Part shown: one piece after another, positions 32,361-38,581 of the stretch
Layout: every line of letters starts with the position of its first letter
How positions within the stretch are numbered: the stretch's first letter is position 1
Source: Planctomycetota bacterium
Lineage (GTDB): Bacteria > Planctomycetota > PLA2
Length of the DNA: 38,581 nucleotides
Assembly (NCBI GenBank): GCA_027297745.1
Contig: JAPUHK010000165.1
Span: forward strand, 1-38,581
Reading direction: 5' to 3'
The notes under the pieces: generated by a model
The model's database searches: none
What the model saw: the letters and a program-made list of their open reading frames with translations, nothing else
What the model was told of the DNA's origin: nothing
Program-made: the position numbers and the translations under genes

Positions 32361-33224
32361 ATGGCAGAAGGGACTTCCATCAACACGGTCGCTGTCCTCG
32401 GTTCGGGCACGATGGGAGCCGGAATCGCCCAGGTTTGCGCGCTCGCCGGCTGTGACGTCGTCCTCTACGACATCGATGCGGCTCTTCTGGACCGCGCGCT
32501 GGAGCGCATCGGCAAGAGCCTTCAGAAGGGGGTCGACAAAGGCAAGGTGGCCGAAGCGGAGCGGGACGCCGCCCTGGCCCGCATCCACACCGGTGTGGAC
32601 CTGGGCGCGGCCGCGTCGGGGGCGGACCTGGTGATCGAGGCCGTCCCGGAGGACCTCGAGCTCAAGCGCCGCATCTTCAAGGAGGTAGCCGCCGCCGCCC
32701 CGGAAGCCTTGCTGGGCACAAACACGTCCTCGCTTTCGATTACCGCCATCGCCGCGGACGCGACGCGTCCCGAGCGCGTCATCGGCATGCACTTCTTCAA
32801 TCCCGTCCCGGTCATGAAGCTGCTCGAGGTGGTCGTCGGGCAGCGCACGAGCGCGGAGACGACGGCCCTGGCCAGGTCGTTCGGGGAACGGCTCGGCAAG
32901 GAGGTGGTCGTGGTGCGCGACACGCCCGGCTTCGCCTCCTCGCGGCTCGGCATCTGCACCGCCATGGAGGCCATCCGGATGGTCGAGCAGGAAGTCGCGT
33001 CGCCCGCAGACATCGACCGCGCGATGGTCTTCGGCTACGGCCACCCGATGGGCCCCCTGCGGCTCACGGACCTGGTCGGCCTCGACGTGCGCATGGCCAT
33101 CGCCGAGCATCTCGCGCGCACGTTGGACGCGCCGCACTTCGAGCCGCCGGCGCTCTTGCAGCGCATGGTGGCCGAGCGCAAGCTCGGGCGGAAGAGCGGC
33201 CAGGGCTTCTACGAGTGGGAATAG
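32361..33224 (+). CDS. 3-hydroxybutyryl-CoA dehydrogenase
   Basis: A 287-residue NAD(H)-dependent enzyme that interconverts 3-hydroxyacyl-CoA and 3-ketoacyl-CoA. The Rossmann motif V-L-G-S-G-T-M-G-A-G is at the N-terminus; the catalytic His is in G-M-H-F-F-N-P-V-P-V-M, and the C-terminal domain has G-H-P-M-G-P-L-R-L-T-D and ends G-R-K-S-G-Q-G-F-Y-E-W, as in Hbd/PaaH. The length suits the free-standing enzyme, not the fused FadB type. Start MAEGTS is set by the promoter seven bases upstream. It would act directly after the crotonases of this window. Confidence 0.95.
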   Translation: MAEGTSINTVAVLGSGTMGAGIAQVCALAGCDVVLYDIDAALLDRALERIGKSLQKGVDKGKVAEAERDAALARIHTGVDLGAAASGADLVIEAVPEDLELKRRIFKEVAAAAPEALLGTNTSSLSITAIAADATRPERVIGMHFFNPVPVMKLLEVVVGQRTSAETTALARSFGERLGKEVVVVRDTPGFASSRLGICTAMEAIRMVEQEVASPADIDRAMVFGYGHPMGPLRLTDLVGLDVRMAIAEHLARTLDAPHFEPPALLQRMVAERKLGRKSGQGFYEWE

Positions 33225-33355
33225 CCAAGTAAGCCAAGAAGGCCAAGGAAGCCGAGGGAGAGTCGCCAGAGGCCTATATCAGTGCTTGGCTCTCTTTGCT
33301 TGCTTGGCGACTCTTGGCGCTTCTTTTCTTGGCTTCCTTGGCGATAATCCGCGCA
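33225..33355. repeat. Inverted arrays of a GCCAAG-type unit
   Basis: The left side (33225-33253) repeats GCCAAGNA units; the right side (33295-33342) carries the inverse, CTTGGC. The perfect pairings are 33242-33253 with 33331-33342 (12 bases) and, nested inside, 33260-33268 with 33305-33313 (9 bases). The right arm touches the -10 box of the next gene. In one frame the right arm would encode a false signal peptide. Confidence 0.7.
33343..33348 (+). promoter_or_regulatory. -10 box GATAAT, leaderless gene at 33356
   Basis: GATAAT with seven bases (33349-33355) before a TTG at 33356. It directly follows the right arm of the GCCAAG repeat. Confidence 0.5.
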
Positions 33356-34372
33356 TTGAGCGACGAGGTCTTCGGCCAGCGCCTGGACAAGACGCGCCGG
33401 ATCGCACGCAGTATGGGGATCGATCTGCGCGAAGCGCCGCTGCTCGCCTGCTTCGAAGCCCCGGTGCTGCAATCCGTGCTCGGCGGACGCGAGGTGCTGG
33501 CGCTGGCGCGCCTGCCGGGGATGGCGGTCGCCGCGGTGAGCGCGCAGTCGCTCGGGGAAGCCCGCGCGGCGCTGGAGAGCGCGCCGCGGCTGCACGCCGT
33601 GGCCGAGCGGGGCCTCGTCTGCGGCCTCAGCGGCGGCGCGGTGGTGCACGCCTACCCGATCTGCGAAGAGGAGCTCGAGGCCTTCGCCGTCGCGCTGTTC
33701 GCGGGGACCGCCCCGGAGGGCCTGCCCTTCTCGCTCGGCGGCTTCACCTCGGCCGGACGGCAGGAGGTCACCTTCCTGACCGACATCAGCGGCCACCGTT
33801 CGACCGGCGCGCGGGACCTGCTGCACGCCGTCCGCGACCGCAACGTGTCCGCCCAGCCGGCGGGAGAGGAGGCCATCGTCGTGGACGATGCCCCGCCCGT
33901 GCTGGAGGCGGTGCGCGCCGCGCTCACGCTGGACCTGCCGCGCATGCCGGTGCTCGCGCACCGCATGCCCTCGGGGCGCTTCCGCTTCAGCACGGCCGTG
34001 AGCTGCGGCCCGGTTGCGCTGGACCGGCTCAACGCGGTGGCCCAGGGCATCGCGCTCAGCTGCGACCGCGTGCTGGAGCACTGCGGCGAGTCGCTGTTCG
34101 TATTCGTAACGGAGGATGTCGCGGGGGGGGCATTCGACGCCGAACGCGGCGCGCGCCGCCTGGCCGAGGAGATCTTCGGCACGCCGCACGCCGCCATCGC
34201 CTTTTACGGGGCCGAGCCGTTCACCGGCGAGGGCGTGCTCTACTTCCGCCCGGCCGTTGCGCAGGACGAGGACTTCGAGCCGATGGAGATAGCAGGCGAG
34301 GCGGTCCTCGTGGAAGTCAGCGACGTGCTCGAGTTCGCGCGCATTCTTTGGCAAGTGCGCCAGGGAGGTTGA
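33356..34372 (+). CDS. Unknown protein, perhaps a degenerate HAD-type phosphatase
   Basis: A 338-residue soluble protein starting at TTG (M-S-D-E-V-F-G-Q-R-L). The ATG at 33296 would add a hydrophobic leader, but that stretch is encoded by the CTTGG repeat and lies before the promoter, so it is rejected. The segment L-P-G-M-A-V-A-A-V-S-A-Q-S-L-G-E-A-R-A-A-L recalls motif II of trehalose-phosphatase-like HAD proteins, but where the D-x-D nucleophile should be the protein reads L-A-C-F-E-A-P-V-L. If it is a HAD protein it has lost its nucleophile. It is the first gene before RidA, the phosphohexomutase and the beta-helix gene. Confidence 0.6.
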   Translation: MSDEVFGQRLDKTRRIARSMGIDLREAPLLACFEAPVLQSVLGGREVLALARLPGMAVAAVSAQSLGEARAALESAPRLHAVAERGLVCGLSGGAVVHAYPICEEELEAFAVALFAGTAPEGLPFSLGGFTSAGRQEVTFLTDISGHRSTGARDLLHAVRDRNVSAQPAGEEAIVVDDAPPVLEAVRAALTLDLPRMPVLAHRMPSGRFRFSTAVSCGPVALDRLNAVAQGIALSCDRVLEHCGESLFVFVTEDVAGGAFDAERGARRLAEEIFGTPHAAIAFYGAEPFTGEGVLYFRPAVAQDEDFEPMEIAGEAVLVEVSDVLEFARILWQVRQGG

Positions 34373-34374
34373 AC

Positions 34375-34788
34375 GTGTCCACAGAGCTCATCCATCCCGC
34401 GACCCTCGCGCCCGCGAAGGGCTTCGCCCACGCCATGTACGGCCGCGGCACTCCGGTGCTGCTGGCCGGACAGATCGGGTGCGGCCCCGATGGCAAGGTG
34501 CAAGCGCCCGGGGACCTGGTGCAGCAGTTCGGGCGCACGCTCGACAACCTGCTGGAAGCGCTGCAGGCGGCGGGCGGCAAGCCCACGGACATGGCCCAGA
34601 TGCGCATTTTCGTCACCGACGTGCCCGCCTACCGCGCCCATTCGAAGGAGTTGGGGGCCGTCTGGCGGGAGCGCTTCGGCCGCCACTACCCGGCCATGAC
34701 GTTGGCCGGCGTGACCGAGCTCTTCGACCCCGAGGCCCTCCTGGAGATCGACGGCCTCGCGTTCGTGGAGCTCTCGCCGGATGGATAG
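34375..34788 (+). CDS. RidA/YjgF-family protein lacking the key arginine
   Basis: A 137-residue protein of the Rid family, whose classic members hydrolyse reactive enamine/imine intermediates. The GTG start has AGGGAGG (34362-34368) six bases upstream and lies two bases after the previous stop. The family pattern L-L-A-G-Q-I-G, D-M-A-Q-M-R-I-F-V-T-D-V and E-I-D-G-L-A-F-V is clear. The arginine that RidA enzymes carry in the P-A-R motif is replaced: H-Y-P-A-M-T-L. This predicts loss of the deaminase activity, as in other Rid subgroups. Its stop lies inside the next gene (8-base overlap), so it is coupled to the phosphohexomutase. Confidence 0.87.
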   Translation: MSTELIHPATLAPAKGFAHAMYGRGTPVLLAGQIGCGPDGKVQAPGDLVQQFGRTLDNLLEALQAAGGKPTDMAQMRIFVTDVPAYRAHSKELGAVWRERFGRHYPAMTLAGVTELFDPEALLEIDGLAFVELSPDG

Positions 34789-36586
34789 GCTCCAGGGAAC
34801 CGACGGCATCCGCCGGCGCGTCGCGCCGAGCACGGACGCCGCGCTGCAGGGGCTCACGCCGCAGGAGGCCTTCCTGCAGGAAGGCGTGATCACCGAAGCG
34901 TTCCTGGAGCTCTACGCCTACGCCTACGTCTCGGGCCTCGCCGGGACGCCGGAGGTCGTCGTCGGATGGGATCCGCGCGACCCGGACGGCCGCTATACGG
35001 GGGCCGTGGTGGCCGGCGTGCGCAAGGCCGGCGCGTCCGCGCTCGTAGTGGGCATCTTTCCGACGCCGGGTGTCGCCCTTTACCAGATGTGGCGCGGGGC
35101 GGACGCGGCCTTGATGGTGACGGCGAGCCACAACTTCCGCGACCAGAACGGCGTCAAGATCTTCCACGGCCCGAGCGCGCTGAAGCTCTTTCCCGACGAA
35201 GACCGCGTGCTCACCGGCCGCGTGCTCGCGTTCGACTACGCGGCCGACGTCGCGCCGCTCGATCCGGCCGGCGAGCAGACGGACGTGCGCGCCGAGGCCG
35301 TCGAGGTGTTCGAGCGCTTCCACCTCGACCCGCGCAACCACTGGCTGCGGGAAGGCGAGACGCTCGGCGACTTCCCGCTCGTGGTCGACCCTGCGAACGG
35401 AGCGCTGTCGGGCATCGCCGCCGGCGTGCTGCGCCGCCTGCACGGCGGCGAGGTGATCGAGCTCAACGCGGACACCGCGTCCGGCGACGTCAACCGCCGC
35501 AGCGGCGTGGCCTCGCTCGAAGGCGTGCCCGAGATCACGCGCGACGATCTGCGCTTCAGCGAGCACCGCGCGGTGCAGGAGACCTTCGCGCGCAAGGGGC
35601 GCGCGGCCGTCTTCGACGCGGACGGCGACCGCTTCTACCGCCTGGACTACGACCCGCGGAGCGACCGCCTGCTTGTGTTGAGCGGAGACGAGACGGCTGT
35701 GCTGCAGGCGCGCCTGCTGGCGCCGCCCGCGCCCGGCACGCTGTTCGTGAACACGGTCGAGAGCGACCTCAACGCAGCCCGGGCGGCGGAGGAGATGGGC
35801 TTCGTGCCGGTGCTGACCGGGGTCGGCGACAAGTGGGTCCTGCGCCACGCCGCGCAAGACCCGCAAAGCTACGGTATCGGCAGCGAGGAGACGGGGCACA
35901 ACATCTCGCGCGGCGTGCTGAAGACCAAGGACGGCCGCGAGGTCCCGGTGTTCCTGGGCAACGGCCTCAAGAGCGCGTTGAACACCTTTGCAGCGACGCG
36001 CGGGATGGAGCCTCACGAGTCGCGCCATCCGTTCGAGCCCGGATTCAAGCGCACGTTCTACGTGTACTACACGCTGAAGGAGCTGTTCACGCGCGGCAGC
36101 GACGTGTTCGAGAGCTGCGCGGACGTGATCTCCGCCGCCTGCGGTGGGGGACCGCTCGGTAACGTCGAGCGGATCGAGTTCGACGAAGAGCCGGACATGC
36201 TCTACCTCTCCGTGGCGGGAGCGGGCGGGACGCGGCGCGCGGGGATCTTCGTGCGCAACTCCGGCACCGAAGAGAAGACCGGCGTGAACGTGCGCGGGAG
36301 CCGCGCGGATGCAGAAGCGCTCACCGCGGTCGGCGAGGCGGCGCTGATTCATCTCGCCGCTGCCATGAAGGACAGCGGGCACGCCATGGCGCGCGCCGAA
36401 CGGGCGGTGCTGGAGGCGCTCGGCTCGGGGCCGCTGGAGGTCGACGAGCTGCCGGTGCCGGAAGGCGTCCACAAGGAGCGGCTGCTCCAGGAGATGGCCA
36501 ACAAGGAGCGCGTGATCGAGCTTGTGGCGCGGCGGCGCTACGCCCGAACGTCGTTGGGGGAGCGCATGCTGGAGGCCTGGTCATGA
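34781..36586 (+). CDS. Phosphohexomutase (phosphoglucomutase/phosphomannomutase/GlmM family)
   Basis: A 601-residue alpha-D-phosphohexomutase that moves a phosphate on a hexose or hexosamine. The phospho-serine is S116 in V-T-A-S-H-N-F; the magnesium loop is D279-A-D281-G-D283-R; the sugar loop is G-S-E-E-T-G-H-N (about 366-373); the phosphate loop is V-R-N-S-G-T-E-E-K-T-G (about 491-501). It is longer than GlmM (about 450) because of insertions and a helical tail of about 80 residues. The next gene, overlapping by four bases, is a GlmU-like beta-helix protein, which suggests amino-sugar or sugar-nucleotide synthesis. Exact substrate not determined. Confidence 0.9.
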   Translation: MDRLQGTDGIRRRVAPSTDAALQGLTPQEAFLQEGVITEAFLELYAYAYVSGLAGTPEVVVGWDPRDPDGRYTGAVVAGVRKAGASALVVGIFPTPGVALYQMWRGADAALMVTASHNFRDQNGVKIFHGPSALKLFPDEDRVLTGRVLAFDYAADVAPLDPAGEQTDVRAEAVEVFERFHLDPRNHWLREGETLGDFPLVVDPANGALSGIAAGVLRRLHGGEVIELNADTASGDVNRRSGVASLEGVPEITRDDLRFSEHRAVQETFARKGRAAVFDADGDRFYRLDYDPRSDRLLVLSGDETAVLQARLLAPPAPGTLFVNTVESDLNAARAAEEMGFVPVLTGVGDKWVLRHAAQDPQSYGIGSEETGHNISRGVLKTKDGREVPVFLGNGLKSALNTFAATRGMEPHESRHPFEPGFKRTFYVYYTLKELFTRGSDVFESCADVISAACGGGPLGNVERIEFDEEPDMLYLSVAGAGGTRRAGIFVRNSGTEEKTGVNVRGSRADAEALTAVGEAALIHLAAAMKDSGHAMARAERAVLEALGSGPLEVDELPVPEGVHKERLLQEMANKERVIELVARRRYARTSLGERMLEAWS

Positions 36587-37269
36587 AGCTGAGCCCTGCG
36601 GACCTGTTCGATCTCGACGGATTCAGGCACAAGGCGCTGTTCGACGGCTGCGTCTACGCGTGGGATGCACTGCCCAAGATCGCGGAGTACGCCGCCGCGC
36701 ATGCGCGCGACGAGCGGGGTGAGGGCGTCGTGGTCGAGGAGGGTGCCTACATCACGGGAGCGGTGTTGATCGGTGCCGGAACGAGGATCGAGGCGGGCGC
36801 CTACGTGCGCGGGCCCACGATCCTCGGACAGAACTGTGAGGTGCGCGCCAACGCCTACATCCGCGGCGACACCATCGTCGGCGACGGCGTCGTGGTCGGC
36901 AACGCCACCGAGCTCAAGAACACCGTGCTGCTCGATCGCGCGCAGGCGCCGCACTACAACTACTGCGGCGACTCGATCCTCGGCAACGACGCCAACCTCG
37001 GCGCGGGGACCAAGCTGAGCAACTGGAAGATCGCGCAGGACAAGACCATCAAGCTGCGGGTGGGGGACCAGGTGATCGACACGGGCCTGATCAAGTTCGG
37101 CGCGATCCTCGGCGACGGGAGCGCGACCGGCTGCAACTCGGTGCTGAACCCCGGCACCGTGCTCGGCCGCAAGGTGCTGGTTTACGCGAACGCCGCCGTG
37201 CGCGGCTACGTCCCCCCGAACACGATCGTGAAGCTGCGCCAGTCCCACGAGCTGACCGACTCGAAGTAA
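36583..37269 (+). CDS. Left-handed beta-helix (hexapeptide) acyltransferase-like protein
   Basis: A 228-residue protein with hexapeptide repeats from about residue 50 to 210 (for example V-V-E-E-G-A-Y-I-T-G-A-V-L-I-G-A-G-T, C-E-V-R-A-N-A-Y-I-R-G). It matches the C-terminal half of GlmU-type enzymes, with N-Y-C-G-D-S-I-L-G-N in the region that binds acetyl-CoA/sugar. The N-terminal A-L-F-D-G-C-V-Y-A-W-D-A-L-P-K-I is typical of free-standing GlmU-like proteins. There is no nucleotidyltransferase domain. The ATG overlaps the phosphohexomutase stop (ATGA). It may acetylate a hexosamine phosphate made by that enzyme. Confidence 0.85.
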   Translation: MKLSPADLFDLDGFRHKALFDGCVYAWDALPKIAEYAAAHARDERGEGVVVEEGAYITGAVLIGAGTRIEAGAYVRGPTILGQNCEVRANAYIRGDTIVGDGVVVGNATELKNTVLLDRAQAPHYNYCGDSILGNDANLGAGTKLSNWKIAQDKTIKLRVGDQVIDTGLIKFGAILGDGSATGCNSVLNPGTVLGRKVLVYANAAVRGYVPPNTIVKLRQSHELTDSK

Positions 37270-37347
37270 CGGTTACCTCATCCGAGCGGCGCAAACGGCT
37301 TGCCCGCATGGCGTTACGTTCAGGCGGGTGCGGCAGCCGTGCCGCAG

Positions 37348-37353
37348 TACGAT
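37348..37353 (+). promoter_or_regulatory. -10 box TACGAT, leaderless gene at 37361
   Basis: TACGAT with seven bases (37354-37360) before the ATG at 37361. Confidence 0.5.
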
Positions 37354-37360
37354 AGGGCGC

Positions 37361-38284
37361 ATGCGCCGCAGGTGGGGAGCCCCGGCCGTATGGGCGTTCG
37401 CCCTGTCGGTGGCAGTCCTGGCACTATGGGTGCTGGCGCCGGAAGACGTGTGGAGGCGCACGTGCTCCGAAGAGGGTGACCCGCGGAGCCCGCACCCCGA
37501 CGCACAGGTGGCCGCTGCTCCGGATGCGGCGGGTGAGCAGGTCGGGGACCCGAACTCCGCTGCGCCTACGCCCAGGAACTCGCCTGTGGCTTTCGCCGTC
37601 GTCACCATCGAGGGCGATAGCGCAAGCCTCAGGCGGGACGACTCGGAAATACTCTCCGGGCACGTCCGTTTCAACGACGGCATTCCCGTGGCGGGAGTCA
37701 CCGTTGCGTGCGAACTCGTGGGAGCGTCGGCGGGCACGCGCACGCCGTTCGATCAGCATCAAACGAATGCGAGAGGGTACTTCGCCCTGCTCGTGCGGCC
37801 GGGGGAGACCTACACGGTGCAGGCGCGGTGCGGCAAGGCCTGGGTTTCCGTCGAACAACGGGCCGAGGCCGGCAGGCGGGACCTCGACTTCGTCGTTCCG
37901 CGAACGCGACGCCTGTGGGTCGCGCTCATCGATGCGCAAACCGAGCGCCAGCACCGGGTCGGAAAGGTGACTGTACGCTGGCGACAGGACGGCGAGCAAG
38001 CGCAATGGATAGGTCGCCCGAACACGGCGGTCGTCGTCCTTCCGGGCCCCGCGGAAGTCGATGAGGGCCAGGACGTCGTCGTCGAGGTCTTCGACGCGAG
38101 CGGGTCGCGTTCGGGCAAGACGTTCCGCCTGGCGCGCAACGAGTTGGATCGTGGTCCTCTGCTACGCGTGCTTCGATACGAGCCGGCTCTGGCCACGCTG
38201 AACCCCTGGATCCCGGACTGGAAAGTCGTCCGCCGGACTGTCGTCAACGTCGGATCCGGTCGCTCGGTCTGGGAAGAGGACTAA
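37361..38284 (+). CDS. Membrane-anchored protein with carboxypeptidase-regulatory-like domain
   Basis: A 307-residue protein. After M-R-R-R-W a membrane segment (A-P-A-V-W-A-F-A-L-S-V-A-V-L-A-L-W-V-L) anchors it, followed by a Pro/Ala-rich linker to about residue 75. The segment L-S-G-H-V-R-F-N-D-G-I-P-V-A-G-V-T-V-A-C (about 97-116), then T-N-A-R-G-Y-F-A-L-L-V and Y-T-V-Q-A-R-C, is a typical carboxypeptidase-regulatory-like (transthyretin-type) sandwich. Codon use is somewhat less biased than in its neighbours. Start is set by TACGAT seven bases upstream. Ligand unknown. Confidence 0.75.
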   Translation: MRRRWGAPAVWAFALSVAVLALWVLAPEDVWRRTCSEEGDPRSPHPDAQVAAAPDAAGEQVGDPNSAAPTPRNSPVAFAVVTIEGDSASLRRDDSEILSGHVRFNDGIPVAGVTVACELVGASAGTRTPFDQHQTNARGYFALLVRPGETYTVQARCGKAWVSVEQRAEAGRRDLDFVVPRTRRLWVALIDAQTERQHRVGKVTVRWRQDGEQAQWIGRPNTAVVVLPGPAEVDEGQDVVVEVFDASGSRSGKTFRLARNELDRGPLLRVLRYEPALATLNPWIPDWKVVRRTVVNVGSGRSVWEED

Positions 38285-38288
38285 GCCG

Positions 38289-38581
38289 CTACGGCTCCGC
38301 TGGTGCTGAGGGCGCGACTCCGACGCCGCAGCCGGTAGCCGTGGGCCAGCCCTCGCCCGGGCCAAAGTTGACCACGTGCCGCTCGGGCAGCTCCTCCCCG
38401 CGCGTGGTGACGAAGTTGCGGATGGCTGTCGCGCACGTGCGCGGCCGCGTGCTCGGCAGCGAGTGCATCGACTCGGCCAGCACGCACAGCTTCGCGTCCG
38501 GAATCAGCGCCTGGACCTTGTAGCCCATGTTCTTGCTGAACGACTTGTCGCGCGCGCCCCACAGGATCAGGCACGGCACAC
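38289..38581 (-). CDS. Partial alpha/beta hydrolase, C-terminal part
   Basis: The last 96 or so residues of a protein that begins beyond the right edge. V-P-C-L-I-L-W-G-A-R-D-K-S-F is the strand and acidic residue (Asp) of the catalytic triad, and A-E-S-M-H-S-L-P-S-T-R-P holds the catalytic His. The nucleophile serine would be off the window. After the hydrolase fold there is an extra tail of about 30 residues ending in A-P-S-A-P-A-E-P. It converges on the anchored protein gene, five bases apart. Esterase, epoxide hydrolase or similar; the substrate is unknown. Confidence 0.8.
   Translation of the reverse strand, partial: VPCLILWGARDKSFSKNMGYKVQALIPDAKLCVLAESMHSLPSTRPRTCATAIRNFVTTRGEELPERHVVNFGPGEGWPTATGCGVGVAPSAPAEP

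Noticed and set aside
33296-33355. Signal peptide at the N-terminus of the HAD-like protein
   Set aside because: The hydrophobic run is encoded by the CTTGG repeat and lies upstream of the GATAAT box; the start at TTG 33356 fits the pattern of the window.

Overview
The window is GC-rich DNA, strongly G/C at third codon positions, with about 35 protein genes packed tightly on both strands. I see no rRNA, tRNA, CRISPR array, transposase or phage gene. The best guess for the host is a Planctomycetota-like bacterium. The clues are a GyrA catalytic region reading [12 protein letters not shown], several secreted or anchored HEAT-repeat proteins of which two end in a von Willebrand A domain, TPR and thioredoxin-like lipid- or membrane-anchored proteins, and an NRDE-family protein. 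This placement rests on recall of family sequences and is an inference, not a search result.

Layout. 1-3747 (minus): a partial membrane-protein start, a secreted two-domain protein and gyrA. 4022-6110 (plus): a second secreted two-domain protein, an anchored TPR protein and acyl carrier protein, coupled by overlapping stop/start codons. 6323-9940 (minus): FabF, a thioredoxin-like TPR protein, an anchored coiled protein and a zinc-ribbon membrane protein. 10009-15040: folE, DUF2203, a GlcD-like flavin oxidase, rhodanese, queG, ferredoxin and an NRDE protein. 15045-22414: a HEAT-VWA protein (minus), then class II ribonucleotide reductase nrdJ, a propeller-like protein, a small membrane protein and a HEAT protein (plus). 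22507-28081 (plus): two crotonases, a medium-chain dehydrogenase/reductase, thyX carrying an intein, and a third crotonase. 28141-30912 (plus): a second HEAT-VWA protein. 30976-32097 (minus): sulfotransferase. 32361-38284 (plus): 3-hydroxybutyryl-CoA dehydrogenase, a HAD-like protein, a RidA-like protein, a phosphohexomutase, a left-handed beta-helix protein and an anchored carboxypeptidase-regulatory-like protein. The window ends in a partial alpha/beta hydrolase (minus).

How genes fit together. FolE, ThyX and NrdJ belong to folate and deoxynucleotide supply; FolE also feeds queuosine synthesis, and QueG and NrdJ both use cobalamin. AcpP and FabF face each other and serve fatty-acid synthesis. 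Three crotonases plus a 3-hydroxyacyl-CoA dehydrogenase point to beta-oxidation-like or aromatic acyl-CoA breakdown. The phosphohexomutase and beta-helix protein form a GlmM/GlmU-like sugar-nucleotide pair.

Most notable: (1) a 328-residue intein with an apparently intact LAGLIDADG endonuclease inside ThyX, followed 72 bp later by an abrupt pocket of A/T-ending codons exactly over the ThyX signature motif; (2) a nested inverted-repeat element of about 170 bp between the divergent HEAT-VWA and nrdJ genes; (3) a TANNNT hexamer 6 to 10 bases before the start codon of more than a dozen genes, which implies widespread leaderless transcription and fixes many starts; (4) three intergenic elements in which a short repeat unit is arrayed in opposite orientation on the two sides of a core.
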